This document shows, one piece after another, positions 20,489 through 30,873 of a stretch of 64,000 nucleotides of DNA (its first letter is position 1; each line of letters begins with the position of its first letter). This DNA is from DHVE2 group archaeon. GTDB lineage: Archaea; Thermoplasmatota; Thermoplasmata; Thermoplasmatales; Aciduliprofundaceae. The DNA is taken from contig JALWRZ010000003.1 of the NCBI GenBank assembly GCA_026993785.1, positions 1 to 64,000 of the forward strand, read 5' to 3'. The notes beneath the pieces are model-generated. The model ran no database searches and was not told the origin of the DNA. It was given only the letters and a program-made list of their open reading frames with translations. The translations under genes were made by a program, and so were the position numbers.

Positions 20489-21022
20489 ATGAAAAGTAGG
20501 GTTATTAAGGGTAGAATATGGATGCTCCGGGATTCAGAGGGAAAGAGAATAGACAATGTGGATACAGATATGATTTTTCACAACAAATATCTTTACATCA
20601 CAGATATAAAAGAGATGGGAAAATATGCCTTTTCAAACCTTCCAGGCTGGGAGGATTTCCCCCAGAAGGCTAAGCCTGGAGATATTCTTGTTGTTGGCCG
20701 AAATTTCGGTGCAGGGTCTTCCAGGCAGCAGGCTGTGGATTGCTTCATCTCCCTGGGAATAGCTGCAATAATAGGTGAGAGCTTTGGAGCCATATACAAG
20801 AGAAATGTGATAAATTCAGGTTTGCCTCTTATCGAGGCCCCGGGAATTTTCGATACTGAGCTTCAAAGTGGTGATGTTATAGAAGTACATCTAGAAACAG
20901 GTGAAATATTTAAGGATGGAAAGCTCGTTATGAAAGCCAAGCCCATGTCCAAAGTCGCCTTAGACATCTACGATGCAGGTGGAATATTCCAGTATGGAAA
21001 GATACTGAGCGGGGATGCGTAG
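20489..21022 (+). CDS. leuD: 3-isopropylmalate dehydratase/homoaconitase small subunit
   Basis: NVDTDMIFHNKYL, VVGRNFGAGSSRQQAVDCFISLGIAAIIGESFGAIYKRNVINSGLP. Confidence 0.9.
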   Translation: MKSRVIKGRIWMLRDSEGKRIDNVDTDMIFHNKYLYITDIKEMGKYAFSNLPGWEDFPQKAKPGDILVVGRNFGAGSSRQQAVDCFISLGIAAIIGESFGAIYKRNVINSGLPLIEAPGIFDTELQSGDVIEVHLETGEIFKDGKLVMKAKPMSKVALDIYDAGGIFQYGKILSGDA

Positions 21023-21863
21023 CTCCTTAGCTCTTCTCTACATCTTTCTTGTGGGTCTTATATGGGGTCTTACATTCCCTGTGATAAAGATAACCTTGGC
21101 TTATATCTCTCCTCTTGGCCTAATATTTCTTAGATTTCTCTTAGCCTCCGCATTTCTTTTTTTCATTTTCCGGAAGAAGATAAAGGCCCTCACTTTTGAT
21201 ATTTTCAAAGCCGGGGCCTTTATAGCTATCTTTCTTTTCCTTGGTCATCTATTTCAGACCCTCGGCTTGGAGTACACCTCCGCGTCCCATTCGGGATTCA
21301 TCACAGGGATGTATGTGGTTTTCACGCCCATATTCGCGTCTTTCTTGCTCGGGGAGAGATTTACTCCGCAGATATTCGCAGCAATCGCTCTTTCATTAAT
21401 TGGCTTATATCTTCTTTCAGGGTTTCATGGTATGCCAAATATCGGCGATATAATCACACTATTCTGCGCTCTCTCCTACGCTCTTCAGGTGGTTTTCGTG
21501 GCAAAATATAGCAGAATTTATGATCCCACACTAATAACCTTAGTGGAGCTGGCCTTCGTGACCCTTCTCTCTTCTGCAGGATGGTCCATGGAAGGTTTCT
21601 TTCTTCGACCCTCTCTCCTTCTGGCTTTGGGAATAACTTTTATAGGATTTATAGCCACGGGATTAGCGATTCTCATGCAAGCCCACGCCCAGAAATTCGT
21701 TCCGGCATCCCAAGCAGCTATAATTTTTACAGGAGAACCTGTCTTTGCCGTCATTTTTTCCCATTTTATCCTGGGTGAAATCCTAGATATTCCTGGAGCA
21801 ATAGGCGCTTCTCTCATTCTTCTTGGAATACTTTTAGCAGCTCTTTATAGATCTCATCCATAG
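21015..21863 (+). CDS. EamA/DMT-family transporter
   Basis: Ten predicted TM helices, LYIFLVGLIWGLTFPVIK, GEPVFAVIFSHFILGE. Confidence 0.9.
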   Translation: MRSSLALLYIFLVGLIWGLTFPVIKITLAYISPLGLIFLRFLLASAFLFFIFRKKIKALTFDIFKAGAFIAIFLFLGHLFQTLGLEYTSASHSGFITGMYVVFTPIFASFLLGERFTPQIFAAIALSLIGLYLLSGFHGMPNIGDIITLFCALSYALQVVFVAKYSRIYDPTLITLVELAFVTLLSSAGWSMEGFFLRPSLLLALGITFIGFIATGLAILMQAHAQKFVPASQAAIIFTGEPVFAVIFSHFILGEILDIPGAIGASLILLGILLAALYRSHP

Positions 21864-22551
21864 CCTTCGTTGCAGGTTCCCGGAATATGAAATCTGCATA
21901 GCTGCTTACCGGTGTTTCCTCGGGATTTATCTCCACAACCTTGGCTCCATGGCTCCACGCCACGCGGGGAATATATGCTGCGGGATAAACCTGCGCCGAA
22001 GTGCCTATGACAAACATAACATCACAGCTTTCAGCGATGGAGTACGCCTTATCCATATCATATACAGGTTCTCCAAACCACACAACGTCAGGCCGAAGTA
22101 ATCCGCTGCATCTCTTACACCTTGGCGGGATTTCGCGCAGTGGAACCTCGTAGTTATAATAACTTATGCCGCACTCTGTGCATTTTACGCGCCAGATGTT
22201 CCCATGAAGCTCAATCACGTTATTGCTTCCGGCTCTGCTGTGCAACCCATCAATATTCTGTGTGATAACCCACATATCGTAGAAATTTTCCATTAATGCT
22301 AGGACCTCGTGAGCCCTGTTGGGTTTTGCCTTGGAGATATTGACTCTTCTTTCATCGTAAAATCTCCACACCATTGCTGGATCTTTTTCGAACCCCTCAG
22401 GAGTAGCCACCTTTTCCACGGAATATCCTTCCCACAGGCCTCCCTGGCCACGGAAAGTCGGTATCCCGCTCTCGGCACTTATACCCGCACCGGTTAAGGC
22501 AGCAACTCTCTTCGCTTCTACAAGTGCATCTATGAGCAGCTTGGGAACCAT
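21814..22551 (-). CDS. cobB: NAD-dependent protein deacylase (sirtuin)
   Basis: ALTGAGISAESGIPTFRGQGGLW, TQNIDGLHSRAG, ELHGN, CTECG...CKRCSG zinc site, VVWFGEPV. Confidence 0.96.
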   Translation of the reverse strand: MVPKLLIDALVEAKRVAALTGAGISAESGIPTFRGQGGLWEGYSVEKVATPEGFEKDPAMVWRFYDERRVNISKAKPNRAHEVLALMENFYDMWVITQNIDGLHSRAGSNNVIELHGNIWRVKCTECGISYYNYEVPLREIPPRCKRCSGLLRPDVVWFGEPVYDMDKAYSIAESCDVMFVIGTSAQVYPAAYIPRVAWSHGAKVVEINPEETPVSSYADFIFREPATKAMDEIYKELLKVFQEE

Positions 22552-22580
22552 ATTTTAAGATATAGATGCAGATATATAAT

Positions 22581-23459
22581 TCATTGCCTCATCGCTAAAC
22601 CGTTTTTCTCCCTTAATTTTTCCACAAGCCTTCTTGCGGTTGGAGTCGCAGCTATACCTCCTTTTCCCGTCTCCCTCAGGCTCTCGGGAAGGCTCCTTCC
22701 TACCCTGCGCATGGCCTCTACCACCTCGTCAAAGGGTATCACACTCTCTATACCAGCCAAGGCCATCTCCGCCGCAGCTATTGCTATATTTGTAGCAATA
22801 CCATTTCTTTTCACGCAGGGCACTTCAACGAATCCTCCCACAGGGTCGCATACGAGACCCATAAGGGATTTGAGAGCCAGAGCGGCGGCATGGGAGCATT
22901 TCATTCCATCCCTGGAAAAGTAGTAAGTTAGCGCTGCCGCAGCCATAGCAGTGGCAGAGCCTATTTCCGCTTGACAACCTCCCTCTGCACCTGAGAGCGT
23001 TGCATTGCGGGATATAACCCAGCCAACACCACCTGCAACTATGAACGCGTCAATTAGCTCTTCTTTGCTGGCGTTTTCCAACTTCCACAAGGAATAAAGG
23101 ATTCCGGATAATACCCCGCATGAACCTGCTGTGGGGCAAGCAACAACCCGTCCCATGGCAGCGTTGCTCTCAGCCATGGAAAGCGCCGCCACCATAGCCG
23201 TATGATTGAATGAGCTAATCATCTTTGGGCTCGCTTTTCTCATAAGATATCCATTGCTCCCAGTCATACCTGTTAGAGTTCTCTGCCTTTTTCCATACTT
23301 CTTATTTGCCTCCTCAAGCATTGTTTCAAGCATTCCCCCGATGTACTGTCTCAACTTCTCACGGGGTACACCGGTCTTCTCCTCCTCTCTTTCAAGTATA
23401 ACTCGAGGTAAAGGAAGTCCTGTTTCCTTGGACCTTGCTACAAATTCAGAAAATTTCAA
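22581..23459 (-). CDS. sdaAA: L-serine dehydratase, iron-sulfur, alpha subunit
   Basis: TGSNGYLMRKASPKMISSFNHTAMVAALSMAESNAAMGRVVACPTAGSCGVLSG. Confidence 0.95.
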   Translation of the reverse strand: MKFSEFVARSKETGLPLPRVILEREEEKTGVPREKLRQYIGGMLETMLEEANKKYGKRQRTLTGMTGSNGYLMRKASPKMISSFNHTAMVAALSMAESNAAMGRVVACPTAGSCGVLSGILYSLWKLENASKEELIDAFIVAGGVGWVISRNATLSGAEGGCQAEIGSATAMAAAALTYYFSRDGMKCSHAAALALKSLMGLVCDPVGGFVEVPCVKRNGIATNIAIAAAEMALAGIESVIPFDEVVEAMRRVGRSLPESLRETGKGGIAATPTARRLVEKLREKNGLAMRQ

Positions 23460-23460
23460 C

Positions 23461-24111
23461 CTAATCCCTCCCTATGTAATAGCACTCTATCACGCATTTA
23501 TTCTCTCTCATTTTAACCCTATCCTCCTCGGGCACTTCATCATCCGTTTCTATTATAGCGGTTGCCAGCCTCTCCACCGCGCTTATTCTTCTCAGATAGA
23601 GATTCGTAATATTTACACTCATCTCCCGTAGGATTCTCTCCAGGGAGCCCGGAACATCGCGTATTACCACCACCAAAGTGTGGTATTCCCAGGAGATGTT
23701 ACATGATACTCCGTTAATCTCGACTATTCTTATCTCCCCACCACCTATAGACGACCCCATTATCCTGTATTTTTTACCATTTCTCCAAGCTTCTATTAGT
23801 ACAGTATTGGCATGAACCTCTCCAAGATCATCAAACTCAAAGGAGTATTTGAGTGAGCTGCGAGCTGCTATTTCCTGGGCATCCCTAATTCTCTCATCCT
23901 GGGGACTCATACCCATAATTCCTGCCAGCAGAGCTTTATCCGTGCCGTGCCCTCTCCAGGTTTCCGCGAAGGAGCCATGGAGCACAAACCTCACCCTGGA
24001 GGGTATGCCTCCTATGAATTTATACACGAATCTTGCAATTCTAAGAGAGCCCAGGGTATGGGAGCTTGAAGGCCCTACCATCACGGGTCCCATAACATCC
24101 AGTAGACTCAT
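23461..24111 (-). CDS. sdaAB: L-serine dehydratase, iron-sulfur, beta subunit
   Basis: SLLDVMGPVMVGPSSSHTLGSLRIARF...GHGTDKALLAGIMG; C-terminal ACT domain. Confidence 0.95.
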   Translation of the reverse strand: MSLLDVMGPVMVGPSSSHTLGSLRIARFVYKFIGGIPSRVRFVLHGSFAETWRGHGTDKALLAGIMGMSPQDERIRDAQEIAARSSLKYSFEFDDLGEVHANTVLIEAWRNGKKYRIMGSSIGGGEIRIVEINGVSCNISWEYHTLVVVIRDVPGSLERILREMSVNITNLYLRRISAVERLATAIIETDDEVPEEDRVKMRENKCVIECYYIGRD

Positions 24112-24188
24112 ACTGAAGCCATGAGATTAGCGATTATAAGGTTATCCATCGCGGCAAAGTAAATGAAGGAGAAGAGCATCATATTTCC

Positions 24189-25058
24189 GTGCATGCCAAC
24201 ACGACTAAGAGAAAACTTGCATTTTCCGTGGTATTCAACCTCATCATAACAGGAGTGGAGATTGCAGGAGCTCTTCTCTCCGGGAGCCTAGCCCTGCTCA
24301 GTGACTCTTTTCACAATTTCAACGATGCGACGGCAATAGCCATAAGCTACATAGCTTTAAAACTGGGAGAAAGGGAAAGGAATGAGAAATACACCTTCGG
24401 TTACAGAAGAGCAGAGATTCTGGCGGCATTCATCAATTCCGTAATACTCCTTTCTGCGGCCATCTTTCTGATTTACGAGGCCTATGAAAGATTGTTGCAT
24501 CCTGCACCCATAAAAGGCATGGTTATGCTCACGGTGGCTTTTGTGGGTCTATTTGCCAATCTCATAGTGGCTATTCTACTTCATTCTCCCTCTAAGGAGA
24601 GTATGAACATAAAGGCTGCCTATTTACACATAATTGGAGATACCATATCCTCTGTGGCGGTGATAATTGGAGGCTTTGCCATCCTCTTATGGGATGTAAT
24701 ATGGGTAGATCCACTAATTACCATTCTTATTTCCCTTTATCTGATATACAGTGCATTCAAAATCCTCAAGGATTCTGTGGAAATACTTATGGAAGCCGCA
24801 CCGCCAATTGATATTCAGAAGGTGAAGAGGGAAATAGAAAGTATTGAGGGGGTAATTAATGCACACCATTTTCACATATGGAGGATAGGGGAGGGAGATG
24901 TGCTCTTGGAGTGCCATGTGGATGTGGAGGATATGCCCGTAAGCCAGGCTCAGGGAATAATAGATGAGATTTCTTCAAGGCTCAGGAAATACGGCATAAC
25001 CCATGTCACGGTGCAGATAGAGTGTAGAAGATGTAGGAGAAAAGATGTAATACCCTGA
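24189..25058 (+). CDS. cation diffusion facilitator (CDF) metal transporter
   Basis: GSLALLSDSFHNFNDATAIAISY, YTFGYRRAEILAAF, LHIIGDTISSVAVIIGG. Confidence 0.94.
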   Translation: MHANTTKRKLAFSVVFNLIITGVEIAGALLSGSLALLSDSFHNFNDATAIAISYIALKLGERERNEKYTFGYRRAEILAAFINSVILLSAAIFLIYEAYERLLHPAPIKGMVMLTVAFVGLFANLIVAILLHSPSKESMNIKAAYLHIIGDTISSVAVIIGGFAILLWDVIWVDPLITILISLYLIYSAFKILKDSVEILMEAAPPIDIQKVKREIESIEGVINAHHFHIWRIGEGDVLLECHVDVEDMPVSQAQGIIDEISSRLRKYGITHVTVQIECRRCRRKDVIP

Positions 25059-25910
25059 TTATGCAATCTCTCTTATAGCTCGAGCCACCACCGAGGCCAC
25101 GGTTATCTTGCTGTTGCCGCTCTCTATGGTATCCGTCGCAGCAAAATCATTAACCTTTTTCATGTTCTCCAGGGCGCGGCCTATAAACAGGCCATGGGTG
25201 CATACCGCATAGATTCTTGAGGCACCCTGCTCTCTAAGCTGCTCCGCAGCTCTTGCTATTGTTCCTCCTGTAGATATTATATCGTCAACTATGCCCACGA
25301 TTTTACCCTCAGCATCCAGATTTTTAGGCTTGATGATCACTTCCGTACCGCTCAGCCTCGTTTTTTCCAGATAATCGAATTCCACACCCATTTTCTGGGC
25401 AACTAACCGAGCACGCTCATAGCCTCCCTTGTCCGGGGAGATTACCATATTCACCCCCTTGGCCTTGAGCCACTCAGCAATAGGCTCTGTGGCATGGAGA
25501 TGCATCACGGGTACCCTAAACCATTTAAGCAACTCTTCCGAATGCAGATCTATGCCTATAAAATAATCGGAATTCAGGGAGATATGGTGCACCATGGCCC
25601 TGGCACTTATAGCCTCTCCTGGCTGGAACAATTTATCCTGGCGCGAATATCCAAAGTAGGGAATCACCGTAATGATTTTCCTGACCCCCATCTCCCGTAG
25701 AGCATCCTGTAGCAGAAATAGCTCTATGATTTTTTCATTGGGATATGTGGTTTGAACGAGAACCACTTCCTCATCCACATCGCCATCTATCCGCACATAA
25801 ATCTCGCCATCTGGAAATCTCTCCACATGGGGTTTTATAAACTCCAGGTCAAGCTCTCTTGCCACTTTCTCCCCCAGACCCAGGGATGCACTCCCGGCAA
25901 CCACATTCAT
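25059..25910 (-). CDS. prs: ribose-phosphate pyrophosphokinase
   Basis: RFPDGEIYVRIDGDV, YFGYSRQDKLFQPGEAISARAM, VGIVDDIISTGGTIARAAEQL. Confidence 0.96.
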   Translation of the reverse strand: MNVVAGSASLGLGEKVARELDLEFIKPHVERFPDGEIYVRIDGDVDEEVVLVQTTYPNEKIIELFLLQDALREMGVRKIITVIPYFGYSRQDKLFQPGEAISARAMVHHISLNSDYFIGIDLHSEELLKWFRVPVMHLHATEPIAEWLKAKGVNMVISPDKGGYERARLVAQKMGVEFDYLEKTRLSGTEVIIKPKNLDAEGKIVGIVDDIISTGGTIARAAEQLREQGASRIYAVCTHGLFIGRALENMKKVNDFAATDTIESGNSKITVASVVARAIREIA

Positions 25911-26094
25911 AGAAAGGTGATGCCATTGCGCATTAAAATATTTTTGTGGCCATTTTTAATACCCATTTCAAGAAGCTTATCCACAAACTAATAGAGAATG
26001 TAAAGACTGCTGTCTTGAAAGTTCTTCAAGCTCCGGCGCTTCGGGAAACTCATATTACTATGAGGAGAGCGGCGTATGTTATTATGGCTGCAGT

Positions 26095-26403
26095 ATGAGC
26101 TGTACCAGTGATGGCTGGTCTACAGTCTGCTCCGGTTCTTGTACTCTCACATCCAATGAAGCTTGTACTGCAAACGGATGTGTAGAAACCTGTGGTTATC
26201 AAGGTGGACATTGTTGTCCAGGTAATACTTGTGATTCTGGGTTAACTTGCTGCTCGGATAATACTTGTCAAAGTAGTTGTGGGGGAGGTACGTGTACTCA
26301 AGATTCTGAATGTAATAGCGGATGCTGTTATTATACAGTAGGTGGACCTAAAAGTTGTGCAAATATAGGAGATATTTATGGAAATTGGCTTTGTGCCGGT
26401 TGA
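26095..26403 (+). pseudogene. cysteine-rich ORF (19 Cys/102 aa), probable 5'-truncated fragment of a larger Cys-rich protein
   Basis: Frame continues open upstream to a stop at 25957-25959 encoding more Cys (ECKDCCLESSSSSGASGNSYYYEESGVCYYGC) but with no ATG/GTG/TTG before 26095. Confidence 0.5.
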
Positions 26404-29397
26404 TCACTCACGACTCCAGTATCTGTACAGTTGAATGGAAGGAAGATATATATCTGCATAAAAAGATTTATCATCTATAATTGGTTCAAGTCTAGAAGCG
26501 AATATATGGTATGCAAATGTTTTCTTATCCAACTCCATTAGAAGTTGTTTAGAAGAACGATTATAGAGTAATTGGATATCTGAAGGAGTTATTATGAAAG
26601 AAGGACTGCCATGAAACCAACCAGGTCCAGGATGGTCACAATCTGGTGGATAAGAAACATCTCCTCGGAATCCAGGTAGCCCTATTGACCAAAGATCACC
26701 AATAGTTTGTTCTACTCTTATTTCATCAAATCTACTGCCGTTTGTACCATTATTACTATAAACTAATTCATCAGCTAAAGCTTTTCCATACATCAGTATT
26801 CCTATTTTTGCAATTTCTGAACCATTATTATAAAGTAACTTGAAATCTTTCAATGATTCATTTACAGTATGTGGAAAGTAATTTCCCATGTAGTAAATTT
26901 CATCTCTAACTAATTGGTATGCTGTCTTTTTTACATGGCCAATTTGAAACTCTTCATCCGGGTGATTTATCAAATAAACGGAATCGTTGTGCAACTTTTC
27001 AAATGCCTTTATATTATCTGCAGCAACTTTCAACGCAACTTCTGGTCTAAACACCTTAAACCAAGGTACGGAAGGCCCATTTCCAACCTCTCCAGTCCAT
27101 GCAAAATCTTTGTAAACTTCCCATGCGAATATGGCCTTGGGCCAGATGGTGTAGAACATTGCCTGTGGCAGCAACTTCTCTCTCATCCAGTTATCCGCAA
27201 TTCTATTCTTATGCGAATTATTTGAAGGTATGAGATTCAAAAGTTCTTCAGGTTTTAATCCAAGCACCATATCTCCAGATTTTGTGTAATTTGCAATTTT
27301 TCTAAAATCTTCATTCACAATTTCACGCATTGAATAGTTTGTGCCATTGAAACTCAATTTATCTGTGTAATTCAATCCTAACCATTTTGAAATTATGCCC
27401 GCCTGCTTCACCAACGCCCATACTGCGTACGGATAAAGATACGCGTATTTTTTATCATCCATTATCAAGTATGCTAAAATCTCAGTCTCACTTCCATTTA
27501 CCCATTCTTTATTCAATCCAGACAACGCTATTTTCTCTCTATCTGTGTAATTTAAAACATCGCTCAGGTTTTTGAACTCTTTTGCTACTTCATCTCCCTT
27601 GTAATTTGTGAAATTTGACAAGTACCAGATGCTCCAGTCTCTCAACTCATCTTTCCCTATATCGTACAGGGATTTTGCCATGTTCAAAAGCACTAATTCT
27701 TTATCTTTTATCACATCGTTCTTCTCCACTATCTCATCACTTTTGCTCAAAAGCGTGGAATTGTCTTTCCAAAGCTCCATTGTTTTCAATACCCCACTTC
27801 TGTCGCTCATATAGAATTTCTTAACAAGCGATGTGTAGTTATTGTAAAAATTGAGAGCATCTGTGACATTGAATCCATTTTTCACGCTAAAATAGATAAA
27901 AGCATCCTTGAGAAGCCAGTATATACAGCTCTTCATCTCACTTGTTTGATTAAACGGATCTTTTGCAATAGCATAAAAACTCAAGTTTTCGGGATTTTCT
28001 CCCATTGAAACATTGAGAAAATAAGTTCCGTTGTCCAATTTTTTCATCTCTTTATAACTTCCGTTGAGATATATCTCTGCATCTTTTATTCCTGAAGTAT
28101 CCGTGGCGTTCATAAGTATCTCTACCAGTCCTTTAGATGCGTATTTTTTCACACTCAGATAATGAATGATCGGTGAATCTAAAGATGATATGCTTCCATT
28201 GTAATAGGTTTTATCATTGAATGGATCTATGAACACTGCAGAAAAATCGTATTTCGGTTCTTCTTTCACCGGAAATACAAACGTGTAGTTATCTCCTTTT
28301 ATTATAGGCGTGATGTTTGTTATCTTTCCATCCGGTGCTTTCACTAACATGTAAGAATTAACTATGCCCGATGTATCCTTCGTCTCTATTATTATTGTCT
28401 CATTCTCTCCGGGAAGTACATGTGGCGAATACTGCACATTCAAAATCTTTGGATTGTCTTTTGAAACTATTGTACCGTTGGTAAATGCTTTGTTATCGAA
28501 CGGGTCTTCAAAAACTGCTGAGAATTTGTATTTCGGCTCTTCTTTTATTGGAAAAATAAATGTGTAATTATCTCCTCTCTTAGTAGGAACAATTTTCTCC
28601 ACGCTTCCGTCTGGAGAATGTAACAATAGATATGCGTCTTTTATTCCAGAAGTATCTCTTGCTTCTATGACTATTTTCTCATTCTCTCCTGGTTTAAGCT
28701 GAGGTTGGTAAGATACTCTCAAGATTTGTGGATTATCTCTTGATATTACAGTACCATTGGCGGAAGCCGTGTTGTTGAACGGGTCTTTGAATATTGCAGA
28801 AAATTTGTATTCTGGCTCTTCTTTGACTGCAAATTTGAATAGATATTCTCCCACAGTACCATTCATTCCTTTTACTCTTTTTATTTTTCCATCTGGAGAG
28901 TAGAGTAATAGATAAGCTTCTTTTATTCCAGAAGTGTCCCTGGCATAAATCTTAACAGTTTCATTCTCTCCAGGTTTCAGTTTTTTATCATAAATCATCT
29001 TTTCAATAATTGGATCATCAAATGCTTTTAGTGTAGCATTTACATACTTCTTCGCAGAACTGTTTCCTTTGACTGCATAAACATAATCTATTTTGTATAT
29101 TCCCTCTTTGACAGGAACGTTGAGATGAAAATCATTGTTTTTCTCAGCGGTGTAATTCTTCATCACTCCATTTATGTCCATCTGAACAAACACTTTGTCT
29201 GCAGTGGCATTGATGCGTATAGTGAGAAAACTGTTTGTTTTTAATTCTTTGGGATAATTTATGCTCACAATCTTTGCTTCGATTTCAGATGACTTTTTGC
29301 TTTGATTTGGAACCTTTGCGATTTCATAAACTGCAAAACCTGCTCCTATGAGCACTATAACCGCAACCAATGCCACTACCTTCACACTCAGGCCCAT
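26404..29397 (-). CDS. large membrane-anchored/secreted protein with tandem Ig-like repeats
   Basis: 997 aa; N-terminal TM (VKVVALVAVIVLIGAGFAVYEIA); repeats LKPGENETVxIxARDTSGIKxAYLLLxSPDG...EEPxYxFSAxFxDPFxN. Confidence 0.8.
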   Translation of the reverse strand: MGLSVKVVALVAVIVLIGAGFAVYEIAKVPNQSKKSSEIEAKIVSINYPKELKTNSFLTIRINATADKVFVQMDINGVMKNYTAEKNNDFHLNVPVKEGIYKIDYVYAVKGNSSAKKYVNATLKAFDDPIIEKMIYDKKLKPGENETVKIYARDTSGIKEAYLLLYSPDGKIKRVKGMNGTVGEYLFKFAVKEEPEYKFSAIFKDPFNNTASANGTVISRDNPQILRVSYQPQLKPGENEKIVIEARDTSGIKDAYLLLHSPDGSVEKIVPTKRGDNYTFIFPIKEEPKYKFSAVFEDPFDNKAFTNGTIVSKDNPKILNVQYSPHVLPGENETIIIETKDTSGIVNSYMLVKAPDGKITNITPIIKGDNYTFVFPVKEEPKYDFSAVFIDPFNDKTYYNGSISSLDSPIIHYLSVKKYASKGLVEILMNATDTSGIKDAEIYLNGSYKEMKKLDNGTYFLNVSMGENPENLSFYAIAKDPFNQTSEMKSCIYWLLKDAFIYFSVKNGFNVTDALNFYNNYTSLVKKFYMSDRSGVLKTMELWKDNSTLLSKSDEIVEKNDVIKDKELVLLNMAKSLYDIGKDELRDWSIWYLSNFTNYKGDEVAKEFKNLSDVLNYTDREKIALSGLNKEWVNGSETEILAYLIMDDKKYAYLYPYAVWALVKQAGIISKWLGLNYTDKLSFNGTNYSMREIVNEDFRKIANYTKSGDMVLGLKPEELLNLIPSNNSHKNRIADNWMREKLLPQAMFYTIWPKAIFAWEVYKDFAWTGEVGNGPSVPWFKVFRPEVALKVAADNIKAFEKLHNDSVYLINHPDEEFQIGHVKKTAYQLVRDEIYYMGNYFPHTVNESLKDFKLLYNNGSEIAKIGILMYGKALADELVYSNNGTNGSRFDEIRVEQTIGDLWSIGLPGFRGDVSYPPDCDHPGPGWFHGSPSFIITPSDIQLLYNRSSKQLLMELDKKTFAYHIFASRLEPIIDDKSFYADIYLPSIQLYRYWSRE
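27928..28983 (-). repeat. four tandem protein-level repeats of about 92-94 aa within the 997 aa ORF
   Basis: DTSGI motif recurs at aa 154, 248, 341, 433 with DPFN/DPFD recurring between. Confidence 0.85.
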
Positions 29398-29495
29398 CTC
29401 TATGCGCCTGGGTTTTAATCTATTAGAGCTATTTTAATGTTTTCTTTAATTTTCTATAATCCCGCAAACTATAAAAGCTCTGGTGATATCTATTT

Positions 29496-30266
29496 ATGAT
29501 GCGCATTAGCTTTGAGCTGAAACTGGCAATACTCCTTGTGATAAGCGCTGTAGTTTTCTATATTTTCAATTATTTCCTTTTTCACGACCTCAATTTCATT
29601 GAGAGATATCTTCTGGCCCAGCTAGGATTCCTTCCTATCTCCGTGCTACTGGTAACCCTCGTGCTCAACAAGCTAATGGTGAGGAGAGAGAAAATGGAGA
29701 GGATAGAAAAGCTGAACATTGTGATAGGCACATTCTTTGCGGAGATAGGCAAGGACCTTCTGAGATACCTTTCCAAATATGATGAGAATGTTAAGGATAT
29801 AGCCTGGGAGCTTATGCACATTGAGAATTTTGAGGAGAAAGATTTTAAGAATTTTAAAGAAAAGGTTCTTGCAAGAGAGTGTCATATAAATCTGGAGAAG
29901 ATGAATCTTCTGGAACTTCACAAGTTTCTTATGGAGCATAAAGAGTTTGCAATAAATCTTCTTGACAACCCCGCCATAATAGAGCATGAGACCTTCACGG
30001 ACCTTCTTTGGAACGTCCTCCATGTTACCGAAGAGCTTCGCCGCGTATCCAATTTCAGAAAGCTCTCCGCAGAGGATTATAAGGATCTTAAGGGAGACAT
30101 AGAGAAACTTTATAGGCTACTTATCTATGAATGGGTTAACTATGTACAGTATCTACGGAGAAGGCATCCCCATATCTTCGTGTACGAGGTAAAGACCAAC
30201 CCCCTAATCCCCCATTCCTACGATGTGAAAAGGAGAAATCTGGAGCTGAGATTTACAGGGAAGTAA
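29496..30266 (+). CDS. hypothetical protein with two N-terminal TM helices and a helical cytoplasmic domain
   Basis: FELKLAILLVISAVVFYIFNYFLF...YLLAQLGFLPISVLLVTLVLN then charged helical region; long ORF in gene-sized slot. Confidence 0.65.
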   Translation: MMRISFELKLAILLVISAVVFYIFNYFLFHDLNFIERYLLAQLGFLPISVLLVTLVLNKLMVRREKMERIEKLNIVIGTFFAEIGKDLLRYLSKYDENVKDIAWELMHIENFEEKDFKNFKEKVLARECHINLEKMNLLELHKFLMEHKEFAINLLDNPAIIEHETFTDLLWNVLHVTEELRRVSNFRKLSAEDYKDLKGDIEKLYRLLIYEWVNYVQYLRRRHPHIFVYEVKTNPLIPHSYDVKRRNLELRFTGK

Positions 30267-30318
30267 AGAATGTTTGGTTGTGAAAATTTTAAATACTATC
30301 TAACTTTCCTCTCCCTGT

Positions 30319-30873
30319 ATGAAAAGGGCAGTGATCACCTTGGTTATAGCTTCGCTTCTCCTGTTTAGCACAGGATTTGTGAATGCCCAAGAAAAGGAGA
30401 AAAGCGCGTATCCCACCATAACGGTTACATTTGCGGATGGAAAGGTTTATAACATAACGGGTAAGATGTGGGGGGCTACAATATATCCCTATATCGAAGG
30501 CAGAATTAAATCCTTTAACTGGATTAACAAGATAACCTATTTATTCTTTGACAGAACACTCAAGGGCCTGAATCCCTACGGGCTCGATTTTGTCCGTGCG
30601 CTGGAAATGCATACCTATAAAGAGTTCAACAAGAATATATTCTTGGTGATAGGCGAGGCTCTTAATGCCACTGATTACCTAGATTCAGATCACGATGGAT
30701 ATCTCAATATTCAGGAACTAAACAATGGAACCTATCCGGGGGATCCCAATGATTATCCAGGCAAAAATCAGAAGAGTTTCTGGGAGGAAAATCAGGGCTA
30801 CATTATAATAGGGGTAATCATGGCCTCCGTATTCGTTCTGTACTTTGTCTTCAACCGGGAGGAGAAAAGCTAG
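30319..30873 (+). CDS. secreted/membrane-anchored protein with EF-hand/dockerin-like Ca-binding motif
   Basis: Signal peptide, DSDHDGYLNIQELNNGTYPGDPNDYPG, C-terminal TM. Confidence 0.65.
   Translation: MKRAVITLVIASLLLFSTGFVNAQEKEKSAYPTITVTFADGKVYNITGKMWGATIYPYIEGRIKSFNWINKITYLFFDRTLKGLNPYGLDFVRALEMHTYKEFNKNIFLVIGEALNATDYLDSDHDGYLNIQELNNGTYPGDPNDYPGKNQKSFWEENQGYIIIGVIMASVFVLYFVFNREEKS

Noticed and set aside
22581-24111. Split L-serine dehydratase as a broken gene
   Set aside because: Two-subunit (alpha/beta) serine dehydratases are well known; both ORFs look complete
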